Below, in pieces: positions 16,311-24,667 of a stretch of 64,000 bases of DNA. The translations under genes were made by a program, and so were the position numbers. The number at the start of each line of letters is the position of its first letter. Position 1 is the stretch's first letter. This DNA comes from Marivirga lumbricoides (GTDB lineage: Bacteria > Bacteroidota > Bacteroidia > Cytophagales > Cyclobacteriaceae): contig NZ_BMEC01000012.1 in assembly GCF_014636295.1 (NCBI RefSeq), positions 124,001 to 188,000 on the forward strand, written 5' to 3'. The notes under the pieces were generated by a model. That model was not told where the DNA came from. It saw only the letters and a list, made by a program, of their open reading frames with translations, and did not search any database.

Positions 16311-19300
16311 ATGACTTCATCAAAGGAAAAAAATGTAGGAAAAACTATACTTAAAGTTATCGGAATTATTTCTACAATTTTAATTGGCCTAACTATTATT
16401 ATAAGCGTACTCCTCTTAACAGTATTAGAGCCCTACTCCGAAAGCTTCCTGAAAAACAAAGTGAGTGAAAGTACCGAAGGACTGTATGAATTAGAATTGG
16501 ATGATCTGGATATTAATTTACTGGCACTCACAGTACGTTTAAAGGACATCCACTTAAAATATGACTCAGCAGTTCATCAAGAACTAAAAAAAAAGGGGAA
16601 GGCCAGCCCTTTTCTCATCAGCCTTACCACCAAAGAATTAGAAATTTCAGGTATCAACGTACTGGATTATCTCTTCAGCTCAAGCATTGATATACTTTCA
16701 ATAAAAATTGACCATCCTAATGCTAAAATATTCCATGATGAAGATGTGCCAAAACAGAAAAAAAAACAGCAACAGAAAATCAGTGAAATCATCAATTCCA
16801 TTAAGCTTGGCAGGTTTACTCTTGCGGATGCCAGCCTTTCCTATTTTAATTATGCAGAACAAACAGAGGTAGTTCACAAAATCCCTCAGTTAAATATACA
16901 GTTAAGTGATTTCACTGCAGATTCCCTCGATAGAAAAGATATAAGAAAGATGGTTGATATGAAGGATCTTTTGATAACTCTAAAAAACCAATCGTTCGAA
17001 ACCAGCAATAAATCATACACTTTTTACTTTGATCTTTTCAGATATTCTATGGCAGAGGAAGAATTAACTATCAAGTCTTTTTCAGCTATTGGTGACCATT
17101 CTAAAATGTCAAAACCAATGATAGTACCTGAAATCAGGCTTCCGCTTTTCAAACTATTCGGACTTGACCTGATGAAAGCCCTGAAGACCCGGAAACTCTA
17201 CCTAAAAGAACTGTTAATTGATAGCACTTATGTAAAGCTTCTTGAAATTCCTGACCTGGATGTAACTGTTGAAGATGTTTACCGAGGGGTGGCTCCCTTC
17301 TTTGAAACTACTAAAATAGATCATTTAAATATTGATCGCAGCGCAGTGAGCATGTACTCAAGACAAAACAGGGATATGCTCATCCAAAAAATAGAGAAGA
17401 TTGATTTATCTATTGAAGATGTTTTCTTTGACTCCCTAAGTGTTTTTGATTCAAGAAATAACCTGGCGTTACAGGATTTAGAATTGAAGATTGAAAACTA
17501 TCTCTTTACCCCGGAAAACAACCCTTATACTTTCAAATTAGGCAGGATGGAGATGAGAACTAAAGAAGACTTTCTTATTTTAAGGGATTTCGCCCTTATA
17601 CCTGACATAGAACAAAATAAAGCTTTGGGGTACCAATCGGGGCAGGCTAGTGCAAAATTAATTAATATTGATATCCCTGAAATTAGTTTTGAAGGTATAG
17701 ATATGATCCGTGCTTTTGAGCATTCCAATCTCGATATATTTAAGATAGCCATTCCCGGCTCTGATATATCTGTTAGCAAAGCGTTTGAACAAAGCTCTTC
17801 AGGAAGTGGCTTCTCTCCTGAAGCGATGTATGAAAGCTTTTCCTTTTATGTCAAGCAAATTAATATCCATAATTTCTTAGTAGGCAATACTGACTTAACA
17901 ATTTATCAGTCAGAACAAAAAGAATTAAAGCAGCATCAGGCACAAAATGCAGAATTAAGGCTAACAGAAATTCATTTCGATTCTTTGATGGCTTATCAAA
18001 GCAAGAGAAAAGCTCCCTTGAAGGAGTTAGCTTTTGGCCTGCATAGGTACAGCTACCAATCACCGGACAGCTCATTCTTTTTAGAAACTGGACCTATAGA
18101 GTATAAAAATGAAAATTTCGGCATTAATCACATTCAATTAAAAAACTTCTCAACACAAAATGGCCTCGAAAAGGATTCCCTGACAGCCTCTTTAAAAAAT
18201 CTTTCCATTGCTAATATTGACCTAGTTGAAGCTTTTAATAAAAGCAAACTTGAAATCGAAGAGATTTTAATTCAGCAACCGGATTTATTTGTGAGTAGAG
18301 AAATTAAAAAAGATACTTCATCTTCTGATAAAAATAAAGAAGCTCAAGAACTTCCTGGAAAATCAATCTTCAATTTTCTCAATCCTATCACTGTAAATGC
18401 GATAAGAATAGAAAAAGGAGAAGCTAAGTATGCAGAAAGACTGCAGCATGTAACCAATTTCCAAAAACTGAAAAATTTCACTATTGAAGTACAAAAACTA
18501 AATTTAAGTCCTAAAAGCATTAAGAATATTGAAGAAACTATTCCTGTTGAAAATATTCTGATAAATGCAGAAAATTACACTTTCAATTTCCCGGACAGCA
18601 TCTACACCATCACCTTAGACAGCCTTTTTTACACATCAAAAAACACAAATTTAATAGCGAAACAATTCCAAATGAGTCCTGATTACCAATTGCACAAGTA
18701 CCGGGTGCAAGATGACATAAAGAATGCTCACCGTAACTTATTCGAAATTTCTACCAACCAATTCAGCATTAGCAATATTGACTTAATTGATGCTTACAAA
18801 ACTGGTAATTACAGATTTGGAGAAGTGTTGCTTAAATCTCCTGAGCTCACCATTCTTCAGGATAAAAATGTGGTAAATAGTAAGCAGGAAGAAGATAGCA
18901 AAAGTAGTAATCAAGAGGGACAGGAAACTGACAAAAGCAATGGAGAGACATTGAGTGCATCCATGCAACAACAGATCAATGAATACATTGATGTTTTCAC
19001 TATTGATAGTTTAAATATAGAAGATGCCAGGTTTTCATTCGACATCTTAAAAAATGGTAGCATAAGACAAAGCCAGGATTTAGAACACCTCTCATTATTA
19101 ATTGAAAGTATCAGGCTCAAAAGCCTGGACGCAAATGACCTGACAGATTTGCTGGCAGTAGATGACATTAGCTTGTTACTACAAGACTATAGCTTTGTGA
19201 TGCCTGACAGTTTATATAAGCTAAGAGTAAAACAGTTAAGAGCTTCTCTTGCTAAGAAATTCATCCGAATTGATAGTGTGAATTTTGAACCGCTTTTCCT

Positions 19301-20219
19301 TATTGACGAATATGCCGATAAGCTTGATTATGCGCAGGATCGTTTTGATTTAAAGGCTAACAACATTAACCTTGAGGGGATTAGCTTCTATGAGTTTTTC
19401 AACTATCAGAATTATATAGTTGAAAAACTGGAAATAGATGGTTTTAATGGAAATATTTATAGAGATAGCCGTGTAGAGCAATCCCCTAACAGAGCTCCAC
19501 GTACAGTTCAGCAATTGGTGAAAGATTTACCGATTCCCATTCACCTGGACACCCTTAATCTAAAAAATGCCAGCATTATTTATTCTGAAGTCTCTAAAGA
19601 GGGTTCACGCCCCGGTATTACTGCCCTTACAGATACAGACATTCAAATTACAAACATTACTAATGATTCCATCGCTTATACAGTGAATGATAAAATGAAA
19701 GCAAGCGCTGTAACCAGCTTTTTAGGAGATAGCAAGCTTAAAGTAAATTTTGTTTTTGATATGACACACCCTGATGACCTTTACACCTATGAAGGTCACC
19801 TTGAGCACATGAAGTTTCAGGACTTCAACCCCTTATTCACTAATCTATTATTTGTAAAGATGGAAAGTGGAGAAATTGAAAAAATTGACTTTTCTGTAAC
19901 GGCCACTAAACACAAATCTGTGGGGATGATGAAATTCCCTTATGAAAACCTGGAATTTAAAATACTCAATAAAGATGATCCCGGCAACCCTGGTTTCTGG
20001 CTGAAAGCCACTAACTGGACCTTAAATAATCTTGTGATTAAGTCGAACAATCCGGGTAAGCTGTTTAACAGTTACAGGGAAGGCAAAATAGCAGTGGATA
20101 GAAATTATAGCAAGTCAGTTTTCAATCATATGGGAAATTCGCTTCTAAGCGGATTGATCTCCAGCACTATTCCGGAACCCCTTGAATCTATTTTAGATTG
20201 GTTTACTGACCTGCCTTAA
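16311..20219 (+). CDS. Very large AsmA/DUF748-like envelope protein
   Basis: The protein is 1302 residues from the ATG at 16311; a GTG 24 bases earlier would add eight residues but leaves the MTSSKEKNVGKT start, which suits an N-in membrane anchor, in second place. One membrane helix (about residues 13-38) is followed by a long periplasmic region of repeated beta-strand units with recurring phrases such as INSIKLGRFTLADASLSYFN, LNIEDARFSFDI and LNLKNASIIYSE. This is the layout of AsmA-like/DUF748 proteins, which share the lipid-transport groove fold of TamB/YhdP. A role in lipid traffic or outer-membrane maintenance is inferred. It ends 11 bases before a convergent gene. Confidence 0.75.
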   Translation: MTSSKEKNVGKTILKVIGIISTILIGLTIIISVLLLTVLEPYSESFLKNKVSESTEGLYELELDDLDINLLALTVRLKDIHLKYDSAVHQELKKKGKASPFLISLTTKELEISGINVLDYLFSSSIDILSIKIDHPNAKIFHDEDVPKQKKKQQQKISEIINSIKLGRFTLADASLSYFNYAEQTEVVHKIPQLNIQLSDFTADSLDRKDIRKMVDMKDLLITLKNQSFETSNKSYTFYFDLFRYSMAEEELTIKSFSAIGDHSKMSKPMIVPEIRLPLFKLFGLDLMKALKTRKLYLKELLIDSTYVKLLEIPDLDVTVEDVYRGVAPFFETTKIDHLNIDRSAVSMYSRQNRDMLIQKIEKIDLSIEDVFFDSLSVFDSRNNLALQDLELKIENYLFTPENNPYTFKLGRMEMRTKEDFLILRDFALIPDIEQNKALGYQSGQASAKLINIDIPEISFEGIDMIRAFEHSNLDIFKIAIPGSDISVSKAFEQSSSGSGFSPEAMYESFSFYVKQINIHNFLVGNTDLTIYQSEQKELKQHQAQNAELRLTEIHFDSLMAYQSKRKAPLKELAFGLHRYSYQSPDSSFFLETGPIEYKNENFGINHIQLKNFSTQNGLEKDSLTASLKNLSIANIDLVEAFNKSKLEIEEILIQQPDLFVSREIKKDTSSSDKNKEAQELPGKSIFNFLNPITVNAIRIEKGEAKYAERLQHVTNFQKLKNFTIEVQKLNLSPKSIKNIEETIPVENILINAENYTFNFPDSIYTITLDSLFYTSKNTNLIAKQFQMSPDYQLHKYRVQDDIKNAHRNLFEISTNQFSISNIDLIDAYKTGNYRFGEVLLKSPELTILQDKNVVNSKQEEDSKSSNQEGQETDKSNGETLSASMQQQINEYIDVFTIDSLNIEDARFSFDILKNGSIRQSQDLEHLSLLIESIRLKSLDANDLTDLLAVDDISLLLQDYSFVMPDSLYKLRVKQLRASLAKKFIRIDSVNFEPLFLIDEYADKLDYAQDRFDLKANNINLEGISFYEFFNYQNYIVEKLEIDGFNGNIYRDSRVEQSPNRAPRTVQQLVKDLPIPIHLDTLNLKNASIIYSEVSKEGSRPGITALTDTDIQITNITNDSIAYTVNDKMKASAVTSFLGDSKLKVNFVFDMTHPDDLYTYEGHLEHMKFQDFNPLFTNLLFVKMESGEIEKIDFSVTATKHKSVGMMKFPYENLEFKILNKDDPGNPGFWLKATNWTLNNLVIKSNNPGKLFNSYREGKIAVDRNYSKSVFNHMGNSLLSGLISSTIPEPLESILDWFTDLP

Positions 20220-20230
20220 ATATTTAGTTT

Positions 20231-20599
20231 TTAATCTTCAGGATAAGGAATAAAAACAAAGTTGGTGAAGTCATTATCTATTACAAAAAGACAGCAGAAT
20301 TCATCAGGATCTTTGTATGATTCTTTAAAAGCATCTACTTTTTCTGATGAAATAATCTCTCTTTGCACAAATTCATCTAAATAAGTGATATTGTAATTCC
20401 ATTTCAAATTGAGTTCCTGCGCTCCAATCAATAATTTGCCAATAGGCTGTTCCACTCTACAGATCGGGAAGATAGGGTAATCTGAAAAACCTCTTTTTCG
20501 CACTGCATAAGAGGCTTCTTTTAAAGTATCTGCCACAAAAACGAAGTCTTCCGTGATAGTACCTAAATATTTTCCGCTTATTTCAGGGTTATTGTCCAT
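20231..20599 (-). CDS. Conserved hypothetical protein downstream of radC
   Basis: This 122-residue soluble protein has no signal or membrane segment. It contains a mixed alpha/beta pattern (EDFVFVADTLKEASYAVRKRG, FSDYPIFPICRVEQPIGKLL, CCLFVIDNDFTNFVFIPYPED). It lies 23 bases after radC on the same strand and is probably co-transcribed with it. I do not recognise a characterised domain. Confidence 0.65.
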   Translation of the reverse strand: MDNNPEISGKYLGTITEDFVFVADTLKEASYAVRKRGFSDYPIFPICRVEQPIGKLLIGAQELNLKWNYNITYLDEFVQREIISSEKVDAFKESYKDPDEFCCLFVIDNDFTNFVFIPYPED

Positions 20600-20622
20600 A
20601 TTTAATTTAATTCTTAAAACTT

Positions 20623-21324
20623 TTACATCATCGCATTATCTGCAAAACTAAAAAACTGATCATCGGCAAAAATAATATGATCAAGAACAGCTATTTCCAG
20701 TATTACTCCTGCCTCTTTCATTTTCTTGGTGAGAGAAACATCCTGACTGCTGGGTTGCTTATTGCCAGAAGGGTGATTATGTGCTAAAATAATTCCTGAA
20801 GCCAACTGCTCTATAGCTTCTTTAAAAATCATTTTCACATCCGCTACGGTTCCCGAAATACCTCCACTACTTATTCGCTTCATTTGAATCACCTGGTTGG
20901 CTCTATTCATCAGAATAATCCAGAATTCCTCATGAGGCAAATCCAATAAATGAGGTTTTAAAATATTAAAAGCATCGGTAGAGCTGGTGATCTGAGGCCT
21001 TTTCTTAGTTGCTGTCTCTTTTCTTCTTCTCCCCAGCTCCAAAGCTGCAACAATTGAAATAGCTTTTGCTTCCCCTATCCCTTTAAATTTCATTAAATCC
21101 TTTACAGTGTATTTAGCTAAAGCATTTAAATCATTCTCGGTGGCACTTAAAATATTCTTTCCTACATCTATTGCTGAAAGTGATTTTGTACCCGATCCAA
21201 TTAAAATAGCAATTAATTCCGCATCGCTTAAAACCTCCCGGCCTTTTGTAAGTAATTTCTCTCTTGGCCTGTCAGCCTCTGCCCACATTTTAATGGCATT
21301 TACCTGATTATACTCTTCCTGCAT
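20623..21324 (-). CDS. radC: RadC family protein (JAB/JAMM metalloprotease fold)
   Basis: The 233-residue protein has a helix-hairpin-helix-bearing N-terminal half (residues 1-100, with MKFKGIGEAKAISIVAALELGRR) and a C-terminal JAB1/MPN-like domain with the metal-binding motif HNHPSG...SSQD (His182, His184, Asp195) and an upstream EEFWIILMN strand. UPF0758/RadC proteins were once linked to DNA repair, but this is not supported by later work; their true activity is unclear. Length is normal. It is likely expressed with the small gene downstream. Confidence 0.93.
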   Translation of the reverse strand: MQEEYNQVNAIKMWAEADRPREKLLTKGREVLSDAELIAILIGSGTKSLSAIDVGKNILSATENDLNALAKYTVKDLMKFKGIGEAKAISIVAALELGRRRKETATKKRPQITSSTDAFNILKPHLLDLPHEEFWIILMNRANQVIQMKRISSGGISGTVADVKMIFKEAIEQLASGIILAHNHPSGNKQPSSQDVSLTKKMKEAGVILEIAVLDHIIFADDQFFSFADNAMM

Positions 21325-21369
21325 TTATAAAGTTTTAGTTGCCAGAAGATAGGTAATTGCCACAAACTA

Positions 21370-21398
21370 AAAAAGCCTCAACCGATAAAGTTGAGGCT
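21370..21398 (-). terminator. Terminator of rpsT
   Basis: A 9-bp perfect stem (agcctcaac 21374-21382 with gttgaggct 21390-21398, 7-base loop) lies 24 bases after the rpsT stop and runs on the minus strand into TTTTTTAG. Confidence 0.88.
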
Positions 21399-21421
21399 CC
21401 AAATATTTTTAAAGCGAGAAT

Positions 21422-21676
21422 TTAAGCTAAACTAGCTACGTGCTTTGCTAATTTAGATTTATTATTATCAGCTTTTTTCTTGTGGATAATATTTTTCTTA
21501 GCCAATTTATCCAACATAGAAGTAACGCTCTTCAATAACTCTTCAGCTTTTGCTTTGTCAGTAGTGGCTCTCAACTGACGTACATAAGTACGAGTAGTTT
21601 TCGCCTGGTAACGATTACGTAAACGCTTAGAAGCGCTTGATCTGATTCTTTTTAATGCTGACTTGTGATTTGCCAT
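21422..21676 (-). CDS. rpsT: 30S ribosomal protein S20
   Basis: The 84-residue, very basic protein starts MANHKSALKRIRSSASKR and continues as long helices (NRYQAKTTRTYVRQLRATTD, LDKLAKKNIIHKKKADNNKS), which is diagnostic of S20, a helical-bundle protein binding 16S rRNA. It is monocistronic with its own promoter and terminator. Confidence 0.97.
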   Translation of the reverse strand: MANHKSALKRIRSSASKRLRNRYQAKTTRTYVRQLRATTDKAKAEELLKSVTSMLDKLAKKNIIHKKKADNNKSKLAKHVASLA

Positions 21677-21721
21677 GTTATTATATATTCAAATGAATTT
21701 CTTGCTTACTTTTTAGGATTG

Positions 21722-21753
21722 CAAATGTAACAGTTTCTTATTTATTTAACAAA
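21722..21753 (-). promoter_or_regulatory. Bacteroidota-type promoter of rpsT
   Basis: On the minus strand, TTTG (21753-21750), a 20-base spacer and TACATTTG (21729-21722) match the primary promoter consensus of the phylum. The leader to the rpsT start codon would be about 35 bases. Confidence 0.75.
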
Positions 21754-21897
21754 ATCAATTTAAATTTTAATAAGATTTTGAGGTAATTCTATTCTTTTAC
21801 TATGCAAAATAATTGCAAAGTTAGTTTATTACCATAACTCTTACACTATAAAGTCTATCTTTTTGTATCTTGATTCTGTCAACCAAAACATTGAATT

Positions 21898-22884
21898 ATG
21901 AAAAAAGTTTTACTTCCCTCCCTTCTTGCCGTGACAAGTTGCCTTATTCTACTTTCATTCAAATTCAAAAGTACTACACGCTGGGGTTTTTACGCACATC
22001 AGAAAATTAACAGAATAGCTGTATTTACACTTCCTCCTGAAATGCTTACATTTTACAAAACAAATATTCAGTACATTACTGAAAATGCTGTAAATCCTGA
22101 TAGAAGAAGGTATGCGGTTAAAGGAGAAGCCCCAAGACATTATATAGATTTGGATGTTTATGGCGACAGCGCTGTTTACAAACTCCCCCGTTACTGGTAT
22201 GATGCCGTAGAAAAGTTTACTGAAGATACTTTAAAAGCTTATGGAATTGTACCCTGGCATGTACAGTTCATGACTTATCAACTTACTGAAGCCTTTAAAG
22301 AAAAAGATCCGGATAAGATACTGAGGTTATCGGCCGATTTAGGTCATTATATTGCAGATGCTAATGTACCCTTGCACACCACTGAAAACTATAACGGTCA
22401 GCTAAGCGGGCAATATGGCATTCATGGTTTTTGGGAATCCCGGCTGCCAGAATTATATAGCGATGATTACGATTTCTTTGTTGGAAAAGCTTCTTATATT
22501 AAAAATACACAGCTTGAAATATGGAAAGCGGTAGAACAAGCGCATAATTGCCTGGACTCTGTATTCACTACTGAAAAACATTTGACAGAAAAGTTTAAGG
22601 CTGATGAGAAATATAGTTCTGAACTGAGAGGAAATGTAAATACGAAAGTATATTCTCGCGAGTTTTCCCTAGCCTACCATCGTCAGTTGTCAGGACAGGT
22701 GGAAAGGCAAATGAGAAAATCCATTAAAATGGTAGGAGATTTCTGGTATACCGCATGGGTAAATGCCGGGCAGCCCGATTTAAATATGCTTTTGGACTAT
22801 TATATAGCAAAAGAAGAAATTGAAGAGTCAACTACTCCTGAAAAAACCTTCCCGCTTAGAAACCATGAAAGTGGGATTGAATGA
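21898..22884 (+). CDS. S1/P1 nuclease-like, zinc-dependent phospholipase C-type secreted hydrolase
   Basis: The 328-residue protein has a signal peptide (about residues 1-26), then WGFYAHQKINRIAVFTLP, where the Trp and His resemble the N-terminal zinc ligands of this fold. Further ligand candidates are in RHYIDLDVYG, LSADLGHYIADANVPLHTTENYNG and IHGFWESRLPELY, which follow the H...D...HxxxD/E spacing of zinc-dependent phospholipase C/S1-P1 nucleases. Helix-rich secondary structure agrees. It likely acts outside the cytoplasm on phospholipids or nucleic acids; which one cannot be told from sequence. Single gene with a strong terminator. Confidence 0.82.
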   Translation: MKKVLLPSLLAVTSCLILLSFKFKSTTRWGFYAHQKINRIAVFTLPPEMLTFYKTNIQYITENAVNPDRRRYAVKGEAPRHYIDLDVYGDSAVYKLPRYWYDAVEKFTEDTLKAYGIVPWHVQFMTYQLTEAFKEKDPDKILRLSADLGHYIADANVPLHTTENYNGQLSGQYGIHGFWESRLPELYSDDYDFFVGKASYIKNTQLEIWKAVEQAHNCLDSVFTTEKHLTEKFKADEKYSSELRGNVNTKVYSREFSLAYHRQLSGQVERQMRKSIKMVGDFWYTAWVNAGQPDLNMLLDYYIAKEEIEESTTPEKTFPLRNHESGIE

Positions 22885-22891
22885 ACATATA

Positions 22892-22940
22892 AAAACACTC
22901 TTCCTGAAAGTCTATTTCGGAAGAGTGTTTCATTTTTTTT
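22892..22940. terminator. Bidirectional terminator between the zinc hydrolase and htrA genes
   Basis: A 12-bp stem (aaacactcttcc 22893-22904 with 22919-22930) extended by four inner pairs across one bulge is flanked by T8 on the plus strand (22933-22940) and by A5 (T5 on the minus strand) on the other side. It serves both convergent genes; the htrA stop lies at its edge. Confidence 0.9.
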
Positions 22941-24384
22941 AGAAGTAGTATGAATAGTAGCCTTTTACACCTTTCTTATTCACGCCCTTAATAATTACTT
23001 TCCCCTTAATCTCCTCTAAAACTGACGCAAGTCTTTTAGGGTCATCAATAGGTTTTTCATTAATTGCAGTTATAATAAAGCCTTCTTCAATGTTCAATTT
23101 TCTGAAGAAACCATTTTTAATATCCACCACACGTACACCACTGGTAATATCCAATAGATTTTGTTCCACACGTGGCACTGCCTCGAACTCTACACCCAAA
23201 GCCTCAGAAAAATAAGCCACACGGTTTAATCTTTCCGTAGTATTTTGGCTATTCGTTAAGATCAGCTCCTTTTCTATTTTTTTACCATTCCTCTCTAAAG
23301 TAATGTATAGTTTATCTCCCGGGGAATGCAAACTCAGCTTTTCTTCAAATTCTGCATGAGAGCCAATTTTTTCGCCATTAATTTGCCTGATGATATCACC
23401 TTTTTGCAGTTTCATTTTATTAGCTGCACCTTCTTCCTGAAGATAGCTAATAACTACCCCATCCAAATCTTTCACATTGAGTTTATCCGCCAACTCAGGT
23501 GTTAGAGAAGCTACTTCAGCACCTAAAAATGCTTTCTGCACTATGCCATAAGTTATAATATCATTTGCTATTTTCTTAGCAATATCTATTGGCACTGCAA
23601 AACCATATCCAGTATAAGAACCTGTTTGAGACAAAATGGCTGTATTAATCCCCACCAACTGACCATCTACATTTACCAATGCACCACCACTGTTTCCGGG
23701 ATTAATGGCGGCATCTGTCTGAATAAATGACTCAATCGGGAAATTACTTTTTAATATATTAAGTTCACGACCTTTGGCACTTACTATACCAGCGGTTACT
23801 GTAGAATTTAAATTAAAGGGGTTACCAACAGCTAAAACCCACTCACCTACTTCCAAATTCTTTGAAGAGCCAATTTCCATTACAGGTAAATTATTGGCAT
23901 CAATTTTCAAGACCGCTAAGTCAGTAGAAGGATCCCTTCCTATTAAGCTGGCCGAATAAACTCTCTTTTTATATACTACTTCAATATTATCAGCATCCTC
24001 TATAACATGATTATTGGTAAGTATATAGCCATCTTGTTTAAAAATAACTCCTGAGCCTGAGCCTACCTGCTGCATACTGCCTGAACCGCCCAGCCACATG
24101 TCCAGCCATGAGCTTCTGCCGTATCTTTCAGAAACTGTTTTTATATACACCACACTTTCAGTGCTCTTTTTTGAAGCCACTACAAAGTTATCCACCGGAA
24201 TTCTTTCGTAGTTATCAACTGAAGGTTCATGCTCGTGCTCGTAATTTGCTACGTACCCAGATGGAATTAAAAAATCATCCCCATCTAAATCAGAGAAATT
24301 ATCAGGCATTAACTGAAAAACTAAGAATGCTCCGGCTAAGCCTCCGAAGAATCCGATAAATAATGTTTTCAAATTTGATCGCAT
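22939..24384 (-). CDS. HtrA/DegP-type periplasmic serine protease
   Basis: The 481-residue protein has an N-terminal membrane anchor or signal (residues 6-26), a trypsin-like domain with catalytic triad His126 (TNNHVIED), Asp155 (DPSTDLAVLKI) and Ser232 (NPGNSGGAL), a first PDZ domain (about 285-375, FLGAEVASL...GDIIRQINGEKI) and a shorter second PDZ-like domain (about 395-480, GVRVVDIKNG...FIITAINEKP). DegP-family proteins degrade or refold misfolded envelope proteins. All catalytic residues are intact. Confidence 0.93.
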   Translation of the reverse strand: MRSNLKTLFIGFFGGLAGAFLVFQLMPDNFSDLDGDDFLIPSGYVANYEHEHEPSVDNYERIPVDNFVVASKKSTESVVYIKTVSERYGRSSWLDMWLGGSGSMQQVGSGSGVIFKQDGYILTNNHVIEDADNIEVVYKKRVYSASLIGRDPSTDLAVLKIDANNLPVMEIGSSKNLEVGEWVLAVGNPFNLNSTVTAGIVSAKGRELNILKSNFPIESFIQTDAAINPGNSGGALVNVDGQLVGINTAILSQTGSYTGYGFAVPIDIAKKIANDIITYGIVQKAFLGAEVASLTPELADKLNVKDLDGVVISYLQEEGAANKMKLQKGDIIRQINGEKIGSHAEFEEKLSLHSPGDKLYITLERNGKKIEKELILTNSQNTTERLNRVAYFSEALGVEFEAVPRVEQNLLDITSGVRVVDIKNGFFRKLNIEEGFIITAINEKPIDDPKRLASVLEEIKGKVIIKGVNKKGVKGYYSYYF

Positions 24385-24578
24385 AATTTATTTTGTTTAT
24401 TAAAAGTAACTGTCTGCTTTATACAAAAACTAATCCAAAAAAACGATTCTTGTCTAATATGGTTTTGAACCTAATTAATACTACCAAAACTCACTTAAAA
24501 TTATTGCATAAAATTAACCGAATCGAGCTATTTCTTTAGCCATACTAATATCGATTACTTCTTCACAACTACCTATAA

Positions 24579-24612
24579 TAAAAAAAGATGCCAGATAATA
24601 TCCGACACCTTT
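24579..24612 (-). terminator. Terminator of the outer-membrane receptor gene
   Basis: On the minus strand a 10-bp stem with three G-U pairs (aaggtgtcgg, 24611-24602, with 24594-24585) is followed by TTTTTTTA. It lies 56 bases after the receptor stop codon. Confidence 0.7.
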
Positions 24613-24667
24613 CTGTTAACATTATAACCTAAACTTTATAATGAATTCTTTAAATGCTTTTGTTTGA

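Noticed and set aside
16136-16354. 72-codon plus-strand open frame before the AsmA-like gene
   Set aside because: Overlaps the start of the real gene in another frame; no motif.
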